64,000 bases of DNA from Cupriavidus necator (GTDB taxonomy: Bacteria > Pseudomonadota > Gammaproteobacteria > Burkholderiales > Burkholderiaceae). The position numbers and the translations under genes are program-made. This document shows, piece by piece, positions 43,142-53,312 of the stretch (position 1 is its first letter; each line of letters begins with the position of its first letter). The stretch is taken from the NCBI GenBank assembly GCA_022041995.1, contig CP074390.1:868001-932000 (forward strand), written 5' to 3'. The notes beneath the pieces were generated by a model that saw only the letters and a list, made by a program, of their open reading frames with translations, had not been told where the DNA came from and made no database searches.

Positions 43142-44512
43142 CTATTGCAGCATGTAGGTCTCATACTCCAGCCGGTCCAGCTTGCGGTCCAGCAGGTATA
43201 GCGCCAGCGCCACCACCACCAGCAGCGACACCGCAAAGCCATAGCCGTACCAGGCCGGCCCCAGGTGCAGGGTCAGCAGCGTCAGCGCGAAGTTCAGCAC
43301 CACGAAGGTCGCGGTCAGCAGCAGCACCTCGCGGCGGCGGTCCAGGTAGAAATAGATATTGAGCACCCCCAGCAGCACCACCTGCAGGCTGGCGCCGATC
43401 ACGTCCACGTACAGCAGCGGCAGGTACAACTCGGAAATGCCCAGCAGCCGCAGCACCCACACGCCCACCGCGAACAGCAGCAGCGCGGCGATGGCCTGCA
43501 CCTTGACGATCTCGTACAAACCCAGCCGGATGGTCTGAACCATGGTGTTGCGCATGTCCTCGATATGCTCGAGCGAGCTGCCGCCGCGCACCGCGTCGTA
43601 GAACGCGTCGTAGTACTCGACGAAATCGGTCTCGATGCGCACCAGGAACACCGCCATGCCGGGGATGATCGCCAGGTAGGCCAGGAACACCGGGATGTCG
43701 TAGATGATCGACGCATGCAGCGGCCCGATCACCTGCTGCCCGGTGGAGGGCGCGTACCAGAACATGAACTTGTCGATCCAGATGCCCAGGTTGTACAGCA
43801 GGCCGATCGCGACCAGGCTGGGGTAGGCATAGCGGCGCTGGAACACCTCGAACGACATGAACTGGCGGCTGGTGTAGTTGCGGTAGATCAGCGTCACCAT
43901 GCCGGTCAGCAGGCACAGCTGGCCGGCGGCGAAACCGCCCAGCAGCCCTTCCAGCCCGTGGCCGCGCAGCGCCAGCGCGGCCCCGACCGAGATCGCGTAG
44001 CCCAGCAGGAAAGTCCACACGATGGCCTTGTACTGCTTCATGCTCGACAGGAAGATCGCGGCAATCCAGATATTGCTCAGCACCACGAATCCCGCCACCA
44101 TCAGCAGCCGGTACAGCACTGACTGCTCGCCGAAGCTGAACACCGCGCACGCCACGCCGATGCCGCCCGACAGCACCGTCGCCAGCATTGCCACCGCGTG
44201 GTAGTTGCTCAGGATCAGGTGGTCGCGCTTCTCGAACAGCCGGTCTGAGGTGAAGCGCGTGAACGCCAGCTGCAGCGGCCCGGTCAGGATCAAGCTGCCG
44301 GCGATCAGGTAGGTCACCGACACCTGGAACTGCGTGATGAGCGAGCCCGGCACCACGAAGGGCAGGCTCATCATGCCGATCAGCAGGATGCCGACGATCG
44401 ACAGGATCCACGGCCCGGAGCTGATGATGCCGGCATACGCGTAGGCGCTCAGCATGCCGGACAGGTTGTCCCGGCGCAGCATCTTGCGCAGCTCGAATCC
44501 AATGCCAGCCAT
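43142..44512 (-). CDS. pelG: Pel exporter membrane protein PelG
   Basis: 456 residues, the usual PelG length, with about 12 membrane helices of the MOP flippase-like superfamily. Begins MAGIGFELRKMLRRDNLSGM; includes LAFTRFTSDRLFEKRDHLIL and IGLLYNLGIWIDKFMFWYAP. With PelD and PelE it forms the inner-membrane synthase/export complex for Pel polysaccharide. The ATG at 44512 is 2 nt after the pelF stop. Last gene of the operon. Confidence 0.92.
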   Translation of the reverse strand: MAGIGFELRKMLRRDNLSGMLSAYAYAGIISSGPWILSIVGILLIGMMSLPFVVPGSLITQFQVSVTYLIAGSLILTGPLQLAFTRFTSDRLFEKRDHLILSNYHAVAMLATVLSGGIGVACAVFSFGEQSVLYRLLMVAGFVVLSNIWIAAIFLSSMKQYKAIVWTFLLGYAISVGAALALRGHGLEGLLGGFAAGQLCLLTGMVTLIYRNYTSRQFMSFEVFQRRYAYPSLVAIGLLYNLGIWIDKFMFWYAPSTGQQVIGPLHASIIYDIPVFLAYLAIIPGMAVFLVRIETDFVEYYDAFYDAVRGGSSLEHIEDMRNTMVQTIRLGLYEIVKVQAIAALLLFAVGVWVLRLLGISELYLPLLYVDVIGASLQVVLLGVLNIYFYLDRRREVLLLTATFVVLNFALTLLTLHLGPAWYGYGFAVSLLVVVALALYLLDRKLDRLEYETYMLQ

Positions 44513-44514
44513 GC

Positions 44515-46113
44515 TCAGGCTCCTCCGTGGACCGGGCAGCGCGCGGGGTTGCCGCCGCCCTGCCGCCCATGTCCGCCATGCCCGGCGCCGTCTGGCTGCG
44601 CCATCAGCCGTTGATACAGTTCGCGGTAGCTGCCCACCATGCGGTCCTGGGTGTAGTAGCGCTCCACGCGCGCCACGCCGGCGGCCTGCGCCGCCTGCCA
44701 GCGCGCCGGGTCCTGCAGCAGCCCCAACGCCGCCGCGGCCAGTGCCGCGGGGTCGGCAATGCGCACCACCTCGCCGGCCGAGCCCAGCGCGGCATCCTCG
44801 CCGGGCAGGCCGAACAGCAGTTCGCGGCACGAGCCCACGTCGGTGGTCACGCACGGCACGCCGGCGGCAAAGCCTTCCAGCACCACCAGCGGCAGCGCCT
44901 CGCTGATCGAGCTCAGCACCAGCACGCCCACCTGCGGCAGCAGCGCGTCAATGCGCTGGAAGCCCAGGAACTTCACCTTCTGGCCCAGGCCCAGGCTTTC
45001 GGCCAGGCTGCGGCATTCGCGCGCGTAGTCGGGATCCTCGTCTTCCGGGCCGGCGATCCAGCCTTCGGCATCGGGGTACTCGCGCACCACCGTCAGCATG
45101 GCGCGGATAAAGGTCTTGACGTCCTTGATCGGCACCACCCGGCCGATCAGGCACAGCACCGGCGGGACGCCCGGCTTGCGGCGGGCGCGCAGCGGCGCCA
45201 GCCGCGGCAGGTCGATGCCGTTGGGGATGCTGCGCGTGCGCGCCTCAGGGGCGCCGTCCTGCACCTGGCGGCGGCGGTTGCCCTCATACAGCGCGACGAT
45301 GTCGTCGCCCGCGTCGTAGCAGACCCGGCCGATGGTCTCGAAGAAGCGCACCCACAGTTCGCGGAAGTAGCTGATCTGGGAGATGTCGCGCTCGAACACA
45401 TTGCGGTTGTCGCGGATCCACTGGCTCTGGAACAGGTCGATCTTGCGTTCCTTGGTGTAGATGCCGTGTTCCGACACCAGCAGCGGGCGCTGGTTGCGGT
45501 GGCGCAGCAGCGCCCCGAGAAAGCCCGCATAGCCAGTGGAAACCGTGTGGTAGACGCGCGCCGGGATCAGGTTGTCGGCAATGCGCACCAGCTGCCACAG
45601 CGGCTTGTGCATGATGCGCACGGTCCAGAAATAGTCCGTGAACGACGGGTCCGTGCAGAAGCGCCGGTATTGCTCGGTGATGGTCTGCCAGGCGCGGCGG
45701 CTGTACAGGAAGGCGTCTTCGCCCAGCGCCCCGCCCTCGCGCAGCGCCGGCATCAGCTCGCGGATCATGGCGCCGGCCTCGGCCTCGCGGCCCGGGTCGC
45801 GCAGCAGCTCGTGCAGGCGGTCCGAGGCGTCGAACGCCCTGGCATCGCCAGTGCTGCCCTGGACCAGCGGCGGCGGCGGAAAGTCGTACAGGTAGTGCGT
45901 TTCCAGGTGCACCACGTTGGGCGGCAGCTGGTAGGCCATGTCGCCATAGTCCTCGCGCCGGCTGCCGATAAAGACGATGCCGAAGCGCAGGTCCGGGAAT
46001 GCGCGGATCATCTGGTTGACCCAGCTCGACACCCCTCCGCTCACATACGGGAAGGTGCCTTCGAGCAGCAACATGACGTCGGCCGACGTCTCTTTTACCA
46101 GGATCTCGCTCAT
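44515..46113 (-). CDS. pelF: Pel glycosyltransferase PelF
   Basis: 532-residue cytoplasmic GT4-type glycosyltransferase. Begins with VMLLLEGTFPYVSGGVSSWV, the glycogen-synthase-like N-terminal loop; contains PNGIDLPRL, CLIGRVVPIKDVKTFIRAM and the E-x7-E motif EALPLVVLEGFA. Polymerises Pel from UDP-GlcNAc/GalNAc-type donors. Its ATG overlaps the pelE stop by 4 nt. The last ~25 residues are a glycine/histidine-rich tail. Confidence 0.93.
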   Translation of the reverse strand: MSEILVKETSADVMLLLEGTFPYVSGGVSSWVNQMIRAFPDLRFGIVFIGSRREDYGDMAYQLPPNVVHLETHYLYDFPPPPLVQGSTGDARAFDASDRLHELLRDPGREAEAGAMIRELMPALREGGALGEDAFLYSRRAWQTITEQYRRFCTDPSFTDYFWTVRIMHKPLWQLVRIADNLIPARVYHTVSTGYAGFLGALLRHRNQRPLLVSEHGIYTKERKIDLFQSQWIRDNRNVFERDISQISYFRELWVRFFETIGRVCYDAGDDIVALYEGNRRRQVQDGAPEARTRSIPNGIDLPRLAPLRARRKPGVPPVLCLIGRVVPIKDVKTFIRAMLTVVREYPDAEGWIAGPEDEDPDYARECRSLAESLGLGQKVKFLGFQRIDALLPQVGVLVLSSISEALPLVVLEGFAAGVPCVTTDVGSCRELLFGLPGEDAALGSAGEVVRIADPAALAAAALGLLQDPARWQAAQAAGVARVERYYTQDRMVGSYRELYQRLMAQPDGAGHGGHGRQGGGNPARCPVHGGA

Positions 46114-47096
46114 GATTGCCAGTACCGCAGCAGGGGCCGCACCAGCGGGAGCGGCGAGGGGCTGTCAAACGATGCCATCAGCTGGCGCACCGCGGCGTAG
46201 TCGCGTTCCAGGTAGGCGGCTTCGGCCAGGTGCGGCAGCACGCGTTCGCGCGCGAAGCCGAGTGATTCGGCGCGCTGCAGCCAATCACGCGCCTCGCGTG
46301 GGGCATTGCGCGCCAGTGCCAGGCGGCCGCGCATGTACCACAGCGAGGCATTGCTGTCGTCATGCGCCAGCGCCGCGCTGGCGTAGCGCTCGACCTGGCT
46401 GGCGGTGTAGCGGTAGACGTCGCCCTGCACCAGGTTCTGGTAGATCAGTTCCCAGTACAGGTCAGCCAGCCGCTTGCTGATCTCGGCGCGCTCGCTGGCG
46501 CTGTTGGCGTTCTCCAGGCGCGGCAGTTCGGCCAGGATCTGCTGGGTCAGCTGCTTCTCGGCGCCGTCCAGCATGCCGTAGGCCAGCAGGCGCACGTCGT
46601 CGGCACTGTCGGCCAGCAGCTCGCGCAGCACCGGGCTGGCGGTGCGCGCCGGCATCGACTGCATCGCCACCAGCGCGGTCATGCGCTCGGGCAGGGGCGC
46701 GCGCGCGTTGCCCAGCTGCGCACGCAGGCGCGCGCCGCCGCCGTGCGTGACGCGCGACATCAGGTGCGTGACGAACTCGGGCAAGCCCACGGTGCCAATG
46801 CCGCTGGTGTCCACGCGCCGCGGGAACAGCTTCGAAAACAGGTAGCTGCCCAGGCACACCAGCGCGCCGCCAAGCGGCACGAAGAAGCAGAACAGCGCGA
46901 GAAAGCCATAGCTCCACGCGAACGGCATACGAAAGCGCCGCGGCAGCAGGCGCCACAGCAGCAGCGCCGTCAGCGCGGCAGCCACCGCCTGCATGCCGAA
47001 GAAGGCCAGCAGCAGCGCGGTGCTGTTGCCGGCGCGCGCCAGCAGCGCCAGTGCGGCGATCTGGGCGGCGAGCCCGCTGGCGCCGAGCTTAAACAT
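46110..47096 (-). CDS. pelE: Pel biosynthesis protein PelE
   Basis: 328 residues. Two N-terminal membrane helices (about 10-50 and 60-90) and a C-terminal TPR-like helical domain (LWYMRGRLALARNAPREARD and AAYLERDYAAVRQLMASF). Member of the PelDEFG inner-membrane complex. Overlaps pelD by 8 nt and pelF by 4 nt. The ATG at 47096 is chosen because it begins the first helix. Confidence 0.88.
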   Translation of the reverse strand: MFKLGASGLAAQIAALALLARAGNSTALLLAFFGMQAVAAALTALLLWRLLPRRFRMPFAWSYGFLALFCFFVPLGGALVCLGSYLFSKLFPRRVDTSGIGTVGLPEFVTHLMSRVTHGGGARLRAQLGNARAPLPERMTALVAMQSMPARTASPVLRELLADSADDVRLLAYGMLDGAEKQLTQQILAELPRLENANSASERAEISKRLADLYWELIYQNLVQGDVYRYTASQVERYASAALAHDDSNASLWYMRGRLALARNAPREARDWLQRAESLGFARERVLPHLAEAAYLERDYAAVRQLMASFDSPSPLPLVRPLLRYWQS

Positions 47097-48528
47097 GGGG
47101 CGCTTCCCCGGCCGGCAGCGTGGCGGGCGCGATCGCGCCATCCACCTGGGCCCGGCGCAGCAGCTTGACCAGCGCGTCTTCCGAGCCGGCGCCGGGCACC
47201 GCCAGCGTATAGACGCCGATGCCCGCACTGGTGAAGTCGGTACCGAACTGCGCGCGCAGCATGTCTTCGATGCGCACCAGGTAGGCCGCAACCGCCTGCG
47301 CATCGGACAGCGGCATCAGCGTCAGCATGGCGCGGTGATGGGCGTTGACCACCGGCCACGCCACATCCAGCGCGCGCCGGCTGCGCACCACCTGCTCGAA
47401 CAGCGCATCGCGCTCCGGATCGGTGTCGAACACGAGCGCCACCACTGAGCTGTCGATGCCGGTCTCGCGCCGCAGCCGCGACAGCCGCGCATAGTCCAGC
47501 GCAAACGGATACGGGCAGGCCGGCAGCGCCGCCTGGATGGTGCGGGTGGCGCCGGCGTGCTCCACGCCGTCGGCGTAGTAGCCCAGCAGCACCATCAGCA
47601 TCTGCAGGTTCTCGTAGGTCAGCGACAGGAACGGCATGCGCTCGACCACCAGCAGGCCGATCAGGTGGTCGGAGCCGGCCAGCACCGGCGCGACCGCCAC
47701 GTAGCGCGTCTGCGCGCCATGCTGCAGGCCGTCGGCGCGCAGGTGCGCCAGCTGGCGCGTGTCCAGGCAGTGGCGCACCAGCGGGTCGGCAGTGTCGAGC
47801 GTGAATTCCGGGCCGACGCTGGCGACCGGGGCACCGTCCACGCGCTCGCCATCGCAGGCATAGAGCGCGGCTGCCTCAAGCTGGCAGGCCTGCGCCACCA
47901 CCTGCAGCATCGGCTGCGCGCCGGCCAGCACCTGGCCGGTGCGCGCGGCCTCGTCCAGCGCCACGCTGCGCAATTGCGACAGCGTGTCGCGCAGCGTGGT
48001 GGGCCGCGCCAGCAGGTCGTTTTCCAGCCGCGCATGCGAGATGCGCAGCAGGTAGTGGTTCTTGGTCAGTGCCGCCAGGCGTTCGTCAAGGTAGCGGTTC
48101 ACGGCGCGGGCGCGCGCCAGGCGCGTGCCCCAGATATCGCCGAACTGCCCGGCCACCAGCACCAGCAGCAGCCCGCCGAGGAAGAACAGGCGCGGGAAGG
48201 GCCCTGCCATCACGCCGGTCTGCTGGTAGAAGTACCAGCCGCCCAGCAGCATCAGCACGCTGCCCACGCCGATCAGCGTGCCGTAGCGCAGCGCCAGGAT
48301 CACCGGCAGCAGCCAGGCCCACGGAAAGCCCATGCCGAGCAGCAGCGGGTTCTGCGGCAGCACCAGCCACGCCAGCCCCATTGCCGCCAGCATGGCCACC
48401 ACCAGCTCCACCACGGCCGCGCGCCCGCTGACCGCCGGCGCCAGCAGGCGCGCATAGCGCCCACCCAGGCCGATGCCCTGTCCTTGCCGCGCGCGATATG
48501 TCTTGTCAGCCGTATTGGCCACGCTCAT
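47089..48528 (-). CDS. pelD: c-di-GMP receptor PelD
   Basis: 479 residues. Four membrane helices (about 38-128), a coiled-coil-like linker, a GAF domain (about 170-325) and a degenerate GGDEF domain (about 340-470) without a GGDEF sequence. An RxxD inhibitory-site motif is at Arg385-Ala-Leu-Asp388, the position that binds cyclic di-GMP in PelD. Binding of c-di-GMP switches on Pel synthesis after translation. No diguanylate cyclase gene is in the window. Confidence 0.9.
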   Translation of the reverse strand: MSVANTADKTYRARQGQGIGLGGRYARLLAPAVSGRAAVVELVVAMLAAMGLAWLVLPQNPLLLGMGFPWAWLLPVILALRYGTLIGVGSVLMLLGGWYFYQQTGVMAGPFPRLFFLGGLLLVLVAGQFGDIWGTRLARARAVNRYLDERLAALTKNHYLLRISHARLENDLLARPTTLRDTLSQLRSVALDEAARTGQVLAGAQPMLQVVAQACQLEAAALYACDGERVDGAPVASVGPEFTLDTADPLVRHCLDTRQLAHLRADGLQHGAQTRYVAVAPVLAGSDHLIGLLVVERMPFLSLTYENLQMLMVLLGYYADGVEHAGATRTIQAALPACPYPFALDYARLSRLRRETGIDSSVVALVFDTDPERDALFEQVVRSRRALDVAWPVVNAHHRAMLTLMPLSDAQAVAAYLVRIEDMLRAQFGTDFTSAGIGVYTLAVPGAGSEDALVKLLRRAQVDGAIAPATLPAGEAPHV

Positions 48529-48591
48529 CCCCTTGCTTCAACCATTCCATCGCCGCATCGGTGTGCAGCCTCTTCCTGATGGCCAGTCGCC

Positions 48592-49158
48592 TCAGCCCTG
48601 CATCAGCGGCGCCAGCAGGCGGCGCAGCAGCTTCTGCGCGGTGCCTGACAGCGACGCTCGGCTCCAGCCGCTGTCGCTGCCGGTGGCCGACCACACCACT
48701 TCACCGCTGTTCACGTCCAGCAGCTGCAGCGAGATGCCGACCGCGGGCTCGCCGTCCACGCCCACCTTGTAGCGCCATTCCTGCACCGCACCAGTCAGCG
48801 CGTAGCGGGCCTTCTCGGCACGCGCCCATTCCAGCGCCTTGCCCACGGCTTCACGCTCGGCCGGCTCGAACAGCGTTTCCGGGTTCAGGCTGGCCGGATA
48901 GCGCTTCAGGCTGGCCACGCCGCCGGTCTTCAGCAGGCTCTCGGCAATGGCCTCGGCGCGCAGGCCGGCCTGCGGCGTCTCGGTGTAGTTCACGATCGGC
49001 AGCACCGCGATGGTCTCGCCGCGTGCCAGCGCCGGCGCGCGGCCGACATCCGTCACCGCGCAACCCGCCAGCCACACTGCCGCGCCCAGCGCGCCACACC
49101 ATGCCGCCAGCCGCCTGGCCACCGTCTTGCCCGTCACTGCCGTGGTTTGCTTGTTCAT
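48592..49158 (-). CDS. pelC: Pel lipoprotein PelC
   Basis: 188 residues. Lipobox LAGC with Cys33; core IAVLPIVNYTETPQAGLRAE and LTGAVQEWRYKVGVDG. PelC forms a periplasmic ring on the outer membrane that guides Pel to the PelB pore. The ATG at 49158 has AGGGG about 8 nt upstream; an ATG at 49176 would add six residues. Located 59 nt after pelB. Confidence 0.88.
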   Translation of the reverse strand: MNKQTTAVTGKTVARRLAAWCGALGAAVWLAGCAVTDVGRAPALARGETIAVLPIVNYTETPQAGLRAEAIAESLLKTGGVASLKRYPASLNPETLFEPAEREAVGKALEWARAEKARYALTGAVQEWRYKVGVDGEPAVGISLQLLDVNSGEVVWSATGSDSGWSRASLSGTAQKLLRRLLAPLMQG

Positions 49159-49217
49159 CTTCATCCCCTTTTCCATGTCCTGTTGTTACCCGATCCCTGC
49201 CATCCGCTGCCACCGGC

Positions 49218-52200
49218 TCAGTACAGCCAGCGATAGCGCATTCCCAGTTCCGTCAGCGGCGTGCCACCGTTGCGCGCCGCGGTCTCATGCGAGATATACA
49301 GCGCCAGGTGGTCGTTGCCGAACACCGATCCGGCCACCCCGCCCTGCACGCGGAAGTTCTGCCGCGCGCGCGTGTCGCGCAGCAGCCCCACTTCACCGAA
49401 CGGCCGCCACTTGCGGGTGTACTCATCCAGCAGCTCAGTGCCGAAGCCGAACAGCACGCCGGCCTGCGTAAAGCCCTGCGGCATGTAGAACGCCGGCGTG
49501 GCTTCATCGCCGGCCGGCACCAGCGAAGCCATGCGCGGCGTCAGGCTGCCGCCGTTGGCGCTGTAGTTGGCATGCGTGCCGACCACGCGCACGGTGTAGT
49601 CCGGATACGAGGTGCGGATCTTGTAGCCGGCCTCGACGTCATAGACCATGCCATGCCCCAGCGCGCTGCGGTCCTGCCCGCGGAAGCTGCTGTACTCGAT
49701 GCGCGCGCCGACGAACTCGCGCAAGCCGAAGCGGTAGGTTGCGCCCAGCCCCACGACGTCCTTGGCCCCGCCCACGCGCAGCGGCGCCGATTCATCGGCC
49801 GGCTGGTTCAGCCCGGCCAGCGTGCTGAACTGCAGCCGGCCCTGCTGGTTCCACTCGCCGAAGAAGCGCGCGGTCGCCATCGTGTCCAGTCCCTCGCGGT
49901 AGCCTGCCGTGGCACGCCAGCGCTTGCTGTTGTCGCGAAAACCGAGCGACAGGTCGGCGCGCCGGTCGGACGACGGCACGTTCACCAGTTGCTGCGGATC
50001 GGTGCTGCGCTGGTCGCGCCAGGTGCCGCGCAGGTTCAGGTCGTACCCGTCCCACAGGCGCACGCCGCCCGCGAGGCTGCCTTCGGTATATTCCAGCGGC
50101 TTCTGGTGCATGAAGCTCACGCGCGGCTCGATCGCCTGGGCGTTGTAGAGCAGCGTCTCCTGCAAGGTGTCCTGCAGCGTGTCGTCGGAACGGGCCCGCT
50201 CCTGGGTCTCGAAGGCCAGCGTCTGCGCGGCGCTGATGCGGTCCAGTTGCTGGTTGGCCTCGATCTGGTTGGCCACCGGCACGCGGCCGGCCTGGCGTTC
50301 CAGGATGCGGTCCAGGCTGTTCATGTCCTGCTGGTCCAGCGCAACCGCCACCTCGGCATACGCCGGGCGCTGCAGCCGGTTGACATACTGTCGGGCCAGC
50401 CAGCCGCGCGCCAGTTCGTTGGATTCCGCCGACATCGCCCACGCCAGCGCGGCATCGCGCCCGGCCGCTGACAGCGCCGCCTCGCGCCGGGCCGCATTGC
50501 GCATGATCTCCGCGGGCGCGGGCGCAGCTGCAGCCTCATGCAGCGGCGGCAGCCCAGCCACCTCGCCCAACTGCGACGGCGCGCCCGCCATCGGCGGCAC
50601 CAGTTCGCGCGCAGCCGTGGAAGCGCGGTCCGCGCGCAGCATCTGGATCACCAGCGCGCGCGAGACATCGCCCGAGGCAAAGATCTGCCCCAGCGCCACG
50701 GTCTGCCGGCACAGGTCCGCGCGCGAAGGCGCGCCGGATTCGTTCTCATACTCCTCGTCGCCATCGGTGTTGTCGGGCCGCAGCCGGGCATAGCGCACCC
50801 CGCCCTGGGACCAGCCGTGGTGCAGGTCGATCCAGGCCTGGCGGCGCACGCGCCAGGCCATGTCGGTCTGGCCGATGGTTTCATAGGCATCGGCCATCAG
50901 GCTGAGCCAGAGCGGGTCGGCGCTCTTGCCGTCATTGAGCCTGCGCAGGTAGTGCATGGCCGCGCGTCCGTCCTGGAAGCGCATATGGCCCGCGGCAAAG
51001 GCGCCCCACAGGTCGGGGTTGTCTTCCGCGTCGTCCTTCACCCGGCGCATCACCGCGCGCACCTCGGTATCGCTGCCCTGGTCGACCAGCGTCCACAGCA
51101 ACGCCGCCAGGGTTTCGCTGTCGGCATCGCGCAGGCCAGCGGCGTGGCGCAGGTCGGCCAAGGCCAGGTCGCGCTGGCCGGTCACGCGGTAGTACTCCGC
51201 GCGCCGCATCAGGAAGCGGCTCGACTGCGCTGCCGCCTGGCGTTGCCCGGGCGCCATGTCCCGCAGCAGGCGCCCGATACGCGGGTAGGCATGGGCACGC
51301 GTGTAGTAGTACAGCGCCAGCTCCAGCGATGCCGGCTTGCCGCTGCGGCGCCAGTCGGCCTCGGCGATGCGCCCGGCGTCGATCGGGGTCTTGTCGTAGT
51401 AGGCGATCAGGTTGGAGAAATCCGCCTCCTGCGTGTCGCGGACCTCGTCCAGGCAGTCGTTGCGCGCCGGGCCCGCCGGCATCTGCAGGCAGTGTTCGTC
51501 CTGCGTCTGCGCCGCCGCCAGCATCAGCTGGCGATAGCCGTCCTTGAGCAGGTCGTCGCGCTGGTTCAGCCGCGCCAGCTCGGTAAAGGTGCGCCAGTAA
51601 AGGATGTCATCCTTCCCGGCCGTGGCACGCGCCGGCAGCATGGCGTCCAGCGCCTGCGCCAGCTTGCCGCGCACATAGAGCAGGTTGGCGAGCTTGAGGG
51701 CATAGGCAGGGCGTGGACCAAAGCGCTGCTGCAGCTGCGTATAGATCTGGAACGCGCGCTCGTCCTTGCCGGCGCGCTCGGCCAGCGCGGCGTGGCGTTC
51801 CATGATGTCGCGCGCCCTGGGCCCGTGGCTCAGGCCTTCGAGGAAGCGCATGGCCTCTTCCGGCTCGCCCAGGCGTTCGTAGGCGGCCACCACCTCATCC
51901 ACGGTCTTCAGGTCCGAGCCGCCCGCGCGGTGGCGCAGCGCGGCCAGGTAGGCGCGGTCGTCGGACAGGCCCGGGGCGAGCCGCATCACAGCATCCCACG
52001 CGCGCTCGTCGTTGGTGGCGCGGGCATAGTCGAGCCAGCTCTTCAGGGCCACGGCCGGCTGGCGGTTCCATTCGGCCACCTGCGCTAGCCGCTCGCGCCA
52101 GATCGTCTCGCCCGGCAGCCGGCGCACCGCGGTCTCGGCCACGCGCTGCGCCTGGTCGAGCTTGCCGGCCGACAGGAACACGCGATAGGCGAGGTCGTAG

Positions 52201-53312
52201 TCGTCGGCGTTGAACGGCTTGTCGGCCGGCTCGGCCGGAGCTTGCGCGGGCGCAGCAGCTTGCGCCGCAATCCTGCGCGTACCCAGCTGGCCGGAAGCGG
52301 CCAGCGCTTCACGCAAGGCCAGGCCGCGCGGCCCGTCGAGGAAGACAAAGCCGCGCCCGGCCCAGGGCTGGCTGGCGGCGATGCGCCGCACTTCGGCATG
52401 GCGTGCGGCCAGCGCCATGTCCCCGGCATCGCGCGTGCGCGCCGAGACCTTCAGCAGCCGCTCGACATAGCGGCTGGCCTGCTCCGGCTTGTTGGCCGCC
52501 AGCGCCAGCTTCGTCAGGTAGCGCAGCACCTCCGGATCGTCCAGCAGCTTGCCGCCGTGGCGCTCGGCCTGTGCCAGCGCTTCGTCCAACAGGTTGCCTG
52601 ACTGCAGCGTCTGCACCGCCTTCAGGAACAGCGCGCGCCGCTCGGCCAGCGTGGTGGCGGCCGCCTGCTGCGCGAACAAGGCGTTGGCGGCGTCGCGATA
52701 ATCGCCGCCCGCGATCGCCATGTCGGCCAGCTGGCGGTTCCAGAAGGCCGCGTTGTTGCGGTCCTGGCTGGCCAGCGCCGCATAGAATTTGCGCATGGCG
52801 TCCTGGGCGCCCGCCTGGCTGGACTGCGTGGCCAGCGTTTGCAGGTCGGCCAGCCCCCAGCTGCGCCCGGCAGCCTGGTCCAGCAGGCTGCGCAGCTGCA
52901 CCAGGTTCTGCTCGCGCTCAGGCGTATCCGGCAGCGCGGCCCAGGCGCGCTGCTGCGCGATCTCGATGCGCGTGCGCAGGATCTGGCCCGACAGGTCGGT
53001 GCCCTGCACCGCCTGCATGCGCGCCAGCATGGCCTGCGCCTCTTCCAGCCGGCCGGTGCGCGCGTATTGTTCGGCCAGCACGCCCATGAAACCGGGGTCG
53101 TCGGGCGTGACCTTCCACCAGGCTTCCAGGTAGGCCATGGTCAGCCCGTCGATGGTGCGGCCCTGGCCCAGCAGGCGTTCGCGCAGGGTCTCGCGCGGGA
53201 ACATCAGCGCCAGGCCGATCCCCACCATCGCGGTGAAAGTCAGCACCAGCGCCGGCGGCAGCAGCCGCTCGCGCTCAACCGGCGCAGCGGACTTCGACTT
53301 GTTGCCTGGCAT
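49218..53312 (-). CDS. pelB: Pel outer-membrane porin/TPR protein PelB
   Basis: 1364 residues, a little longer than Pseudomonas PelB. N-terminal membrane anchor (LPPALVLTFTAMVGIGLALM), a long array of TPR-like repeats (about 60-1000) and a C-terminal beta-barrel (about 1070-1364) ending TELGMRYRWLY. The TPR part binds the PelA deacetylase in the periplasm, and the barrel exports Pel. The start overlaps the end of pelA by 38 nt. Confidence 0.92.
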   Translation of the reverse strand: MPGNKSKSAAPVERERLLPPALVLTFTAMVGIGLALMFPRETLRERLLGQGRTIDGLTMAYLEAWWKVTPDDPGFMGVLAEQYARTGRLEEAQAMLARMQAVQGTDLSGQILRTRIEIAQQRAWAALPDTPEREQNLVQLRSLLDQAAGRSWGLADLQTLATQSSQAGAQDAMRKFYAALASQDRNNAAFWNRQLADMAIAGGDYRDAANALFAQQAAATTLAERRALFLKAVQTLQSGNLLDEALAQAERHGGKLLDDPEVLRYLTKLALAANKPEQASRYVERLLKVSARTRDAGDMALAARHAEVRRIAASQPWAGRGFVFLDGPRGLALREALAASGQLGTRRIAAQAAAPAQAPAEPADKPFNADDYDLAYRVFLSAGKLDQAQRVAETAVRRLPGETIWRERLAQVAEWNRQPAVALKSWLDYARATNDERAWDAVMRLAPGLSDDRAYLAALRHRAGGSDLKTVDEVVAAYERLGEPEEAMRFLEGLSHGPRARDIMERHAALAERAGKDERAFQIYTQLQQRFGPRPAYALKLANLLYVRGKLAQALDAMLPARATAGKDDILYWRTFTELARLNQRDDLLKDGYRQLMLAAAQTQDEHCLQMPAGPARNDCLDEVRDTQEADFSNLIAYYDKTPIDAGRIAEADWRRSGKPASLELALYYYTRAHAYPRIGRLLRDMAPGQRQAAAQSSRFLMRRAEYYRVTGQRDLALADLRHAAGLRDADSETLAALLWTLVDQGSDTEVRAVMRRVKDDAEDNPDLWGAFAAGHMRFQDGRAAMHYLRRLNDGKSADPLWLSLMADAYETIGQTDMAWRVRRQAWIDLHHGWSQGGVRYARLRPDNTDGDEEYENESGAPSRADLCRQTVALGQIFASGDVSRALVIQMLRADRASTAARELVPPMAGAPSQLGEVAGLPPLHEAAAAPAPAEIMRNAARREAALSAAGRDAALAWAMSAESNELARGWLARQYVNRLQRPAYAEVAVALDQQDMNSLDRILERQAGRVPVANQIEANQQLDRISAAQTLAFETQERARSDDTLQDTLQETLLYNAQAIEPRVSFMHQKPLEYTEGSLAGGVRLWDGYDLNLRGTWRDQRSTDPQQLVNVPSSDRRADLSLGFRDNSKRWRATAGYREGLDTMATARFFGEWNQQGRLQFSTLAGLNQPADESAPLRVGGAKDVVGLGATYRFGLREFVGARIEYSSFRGQDRSALGHGMVYDVEAGYKIRTSYPDYTVRVVGTHANYSANGGSLTPRMASLVPAGDEATPAFYMPQGFTQAGVLFGFGTELLDEYTRKWRPFGEVGLLRDTRARQNFRVQGGVAGSVFGNDHLALYISHETAARNGGTPLTELGMRYRWLY

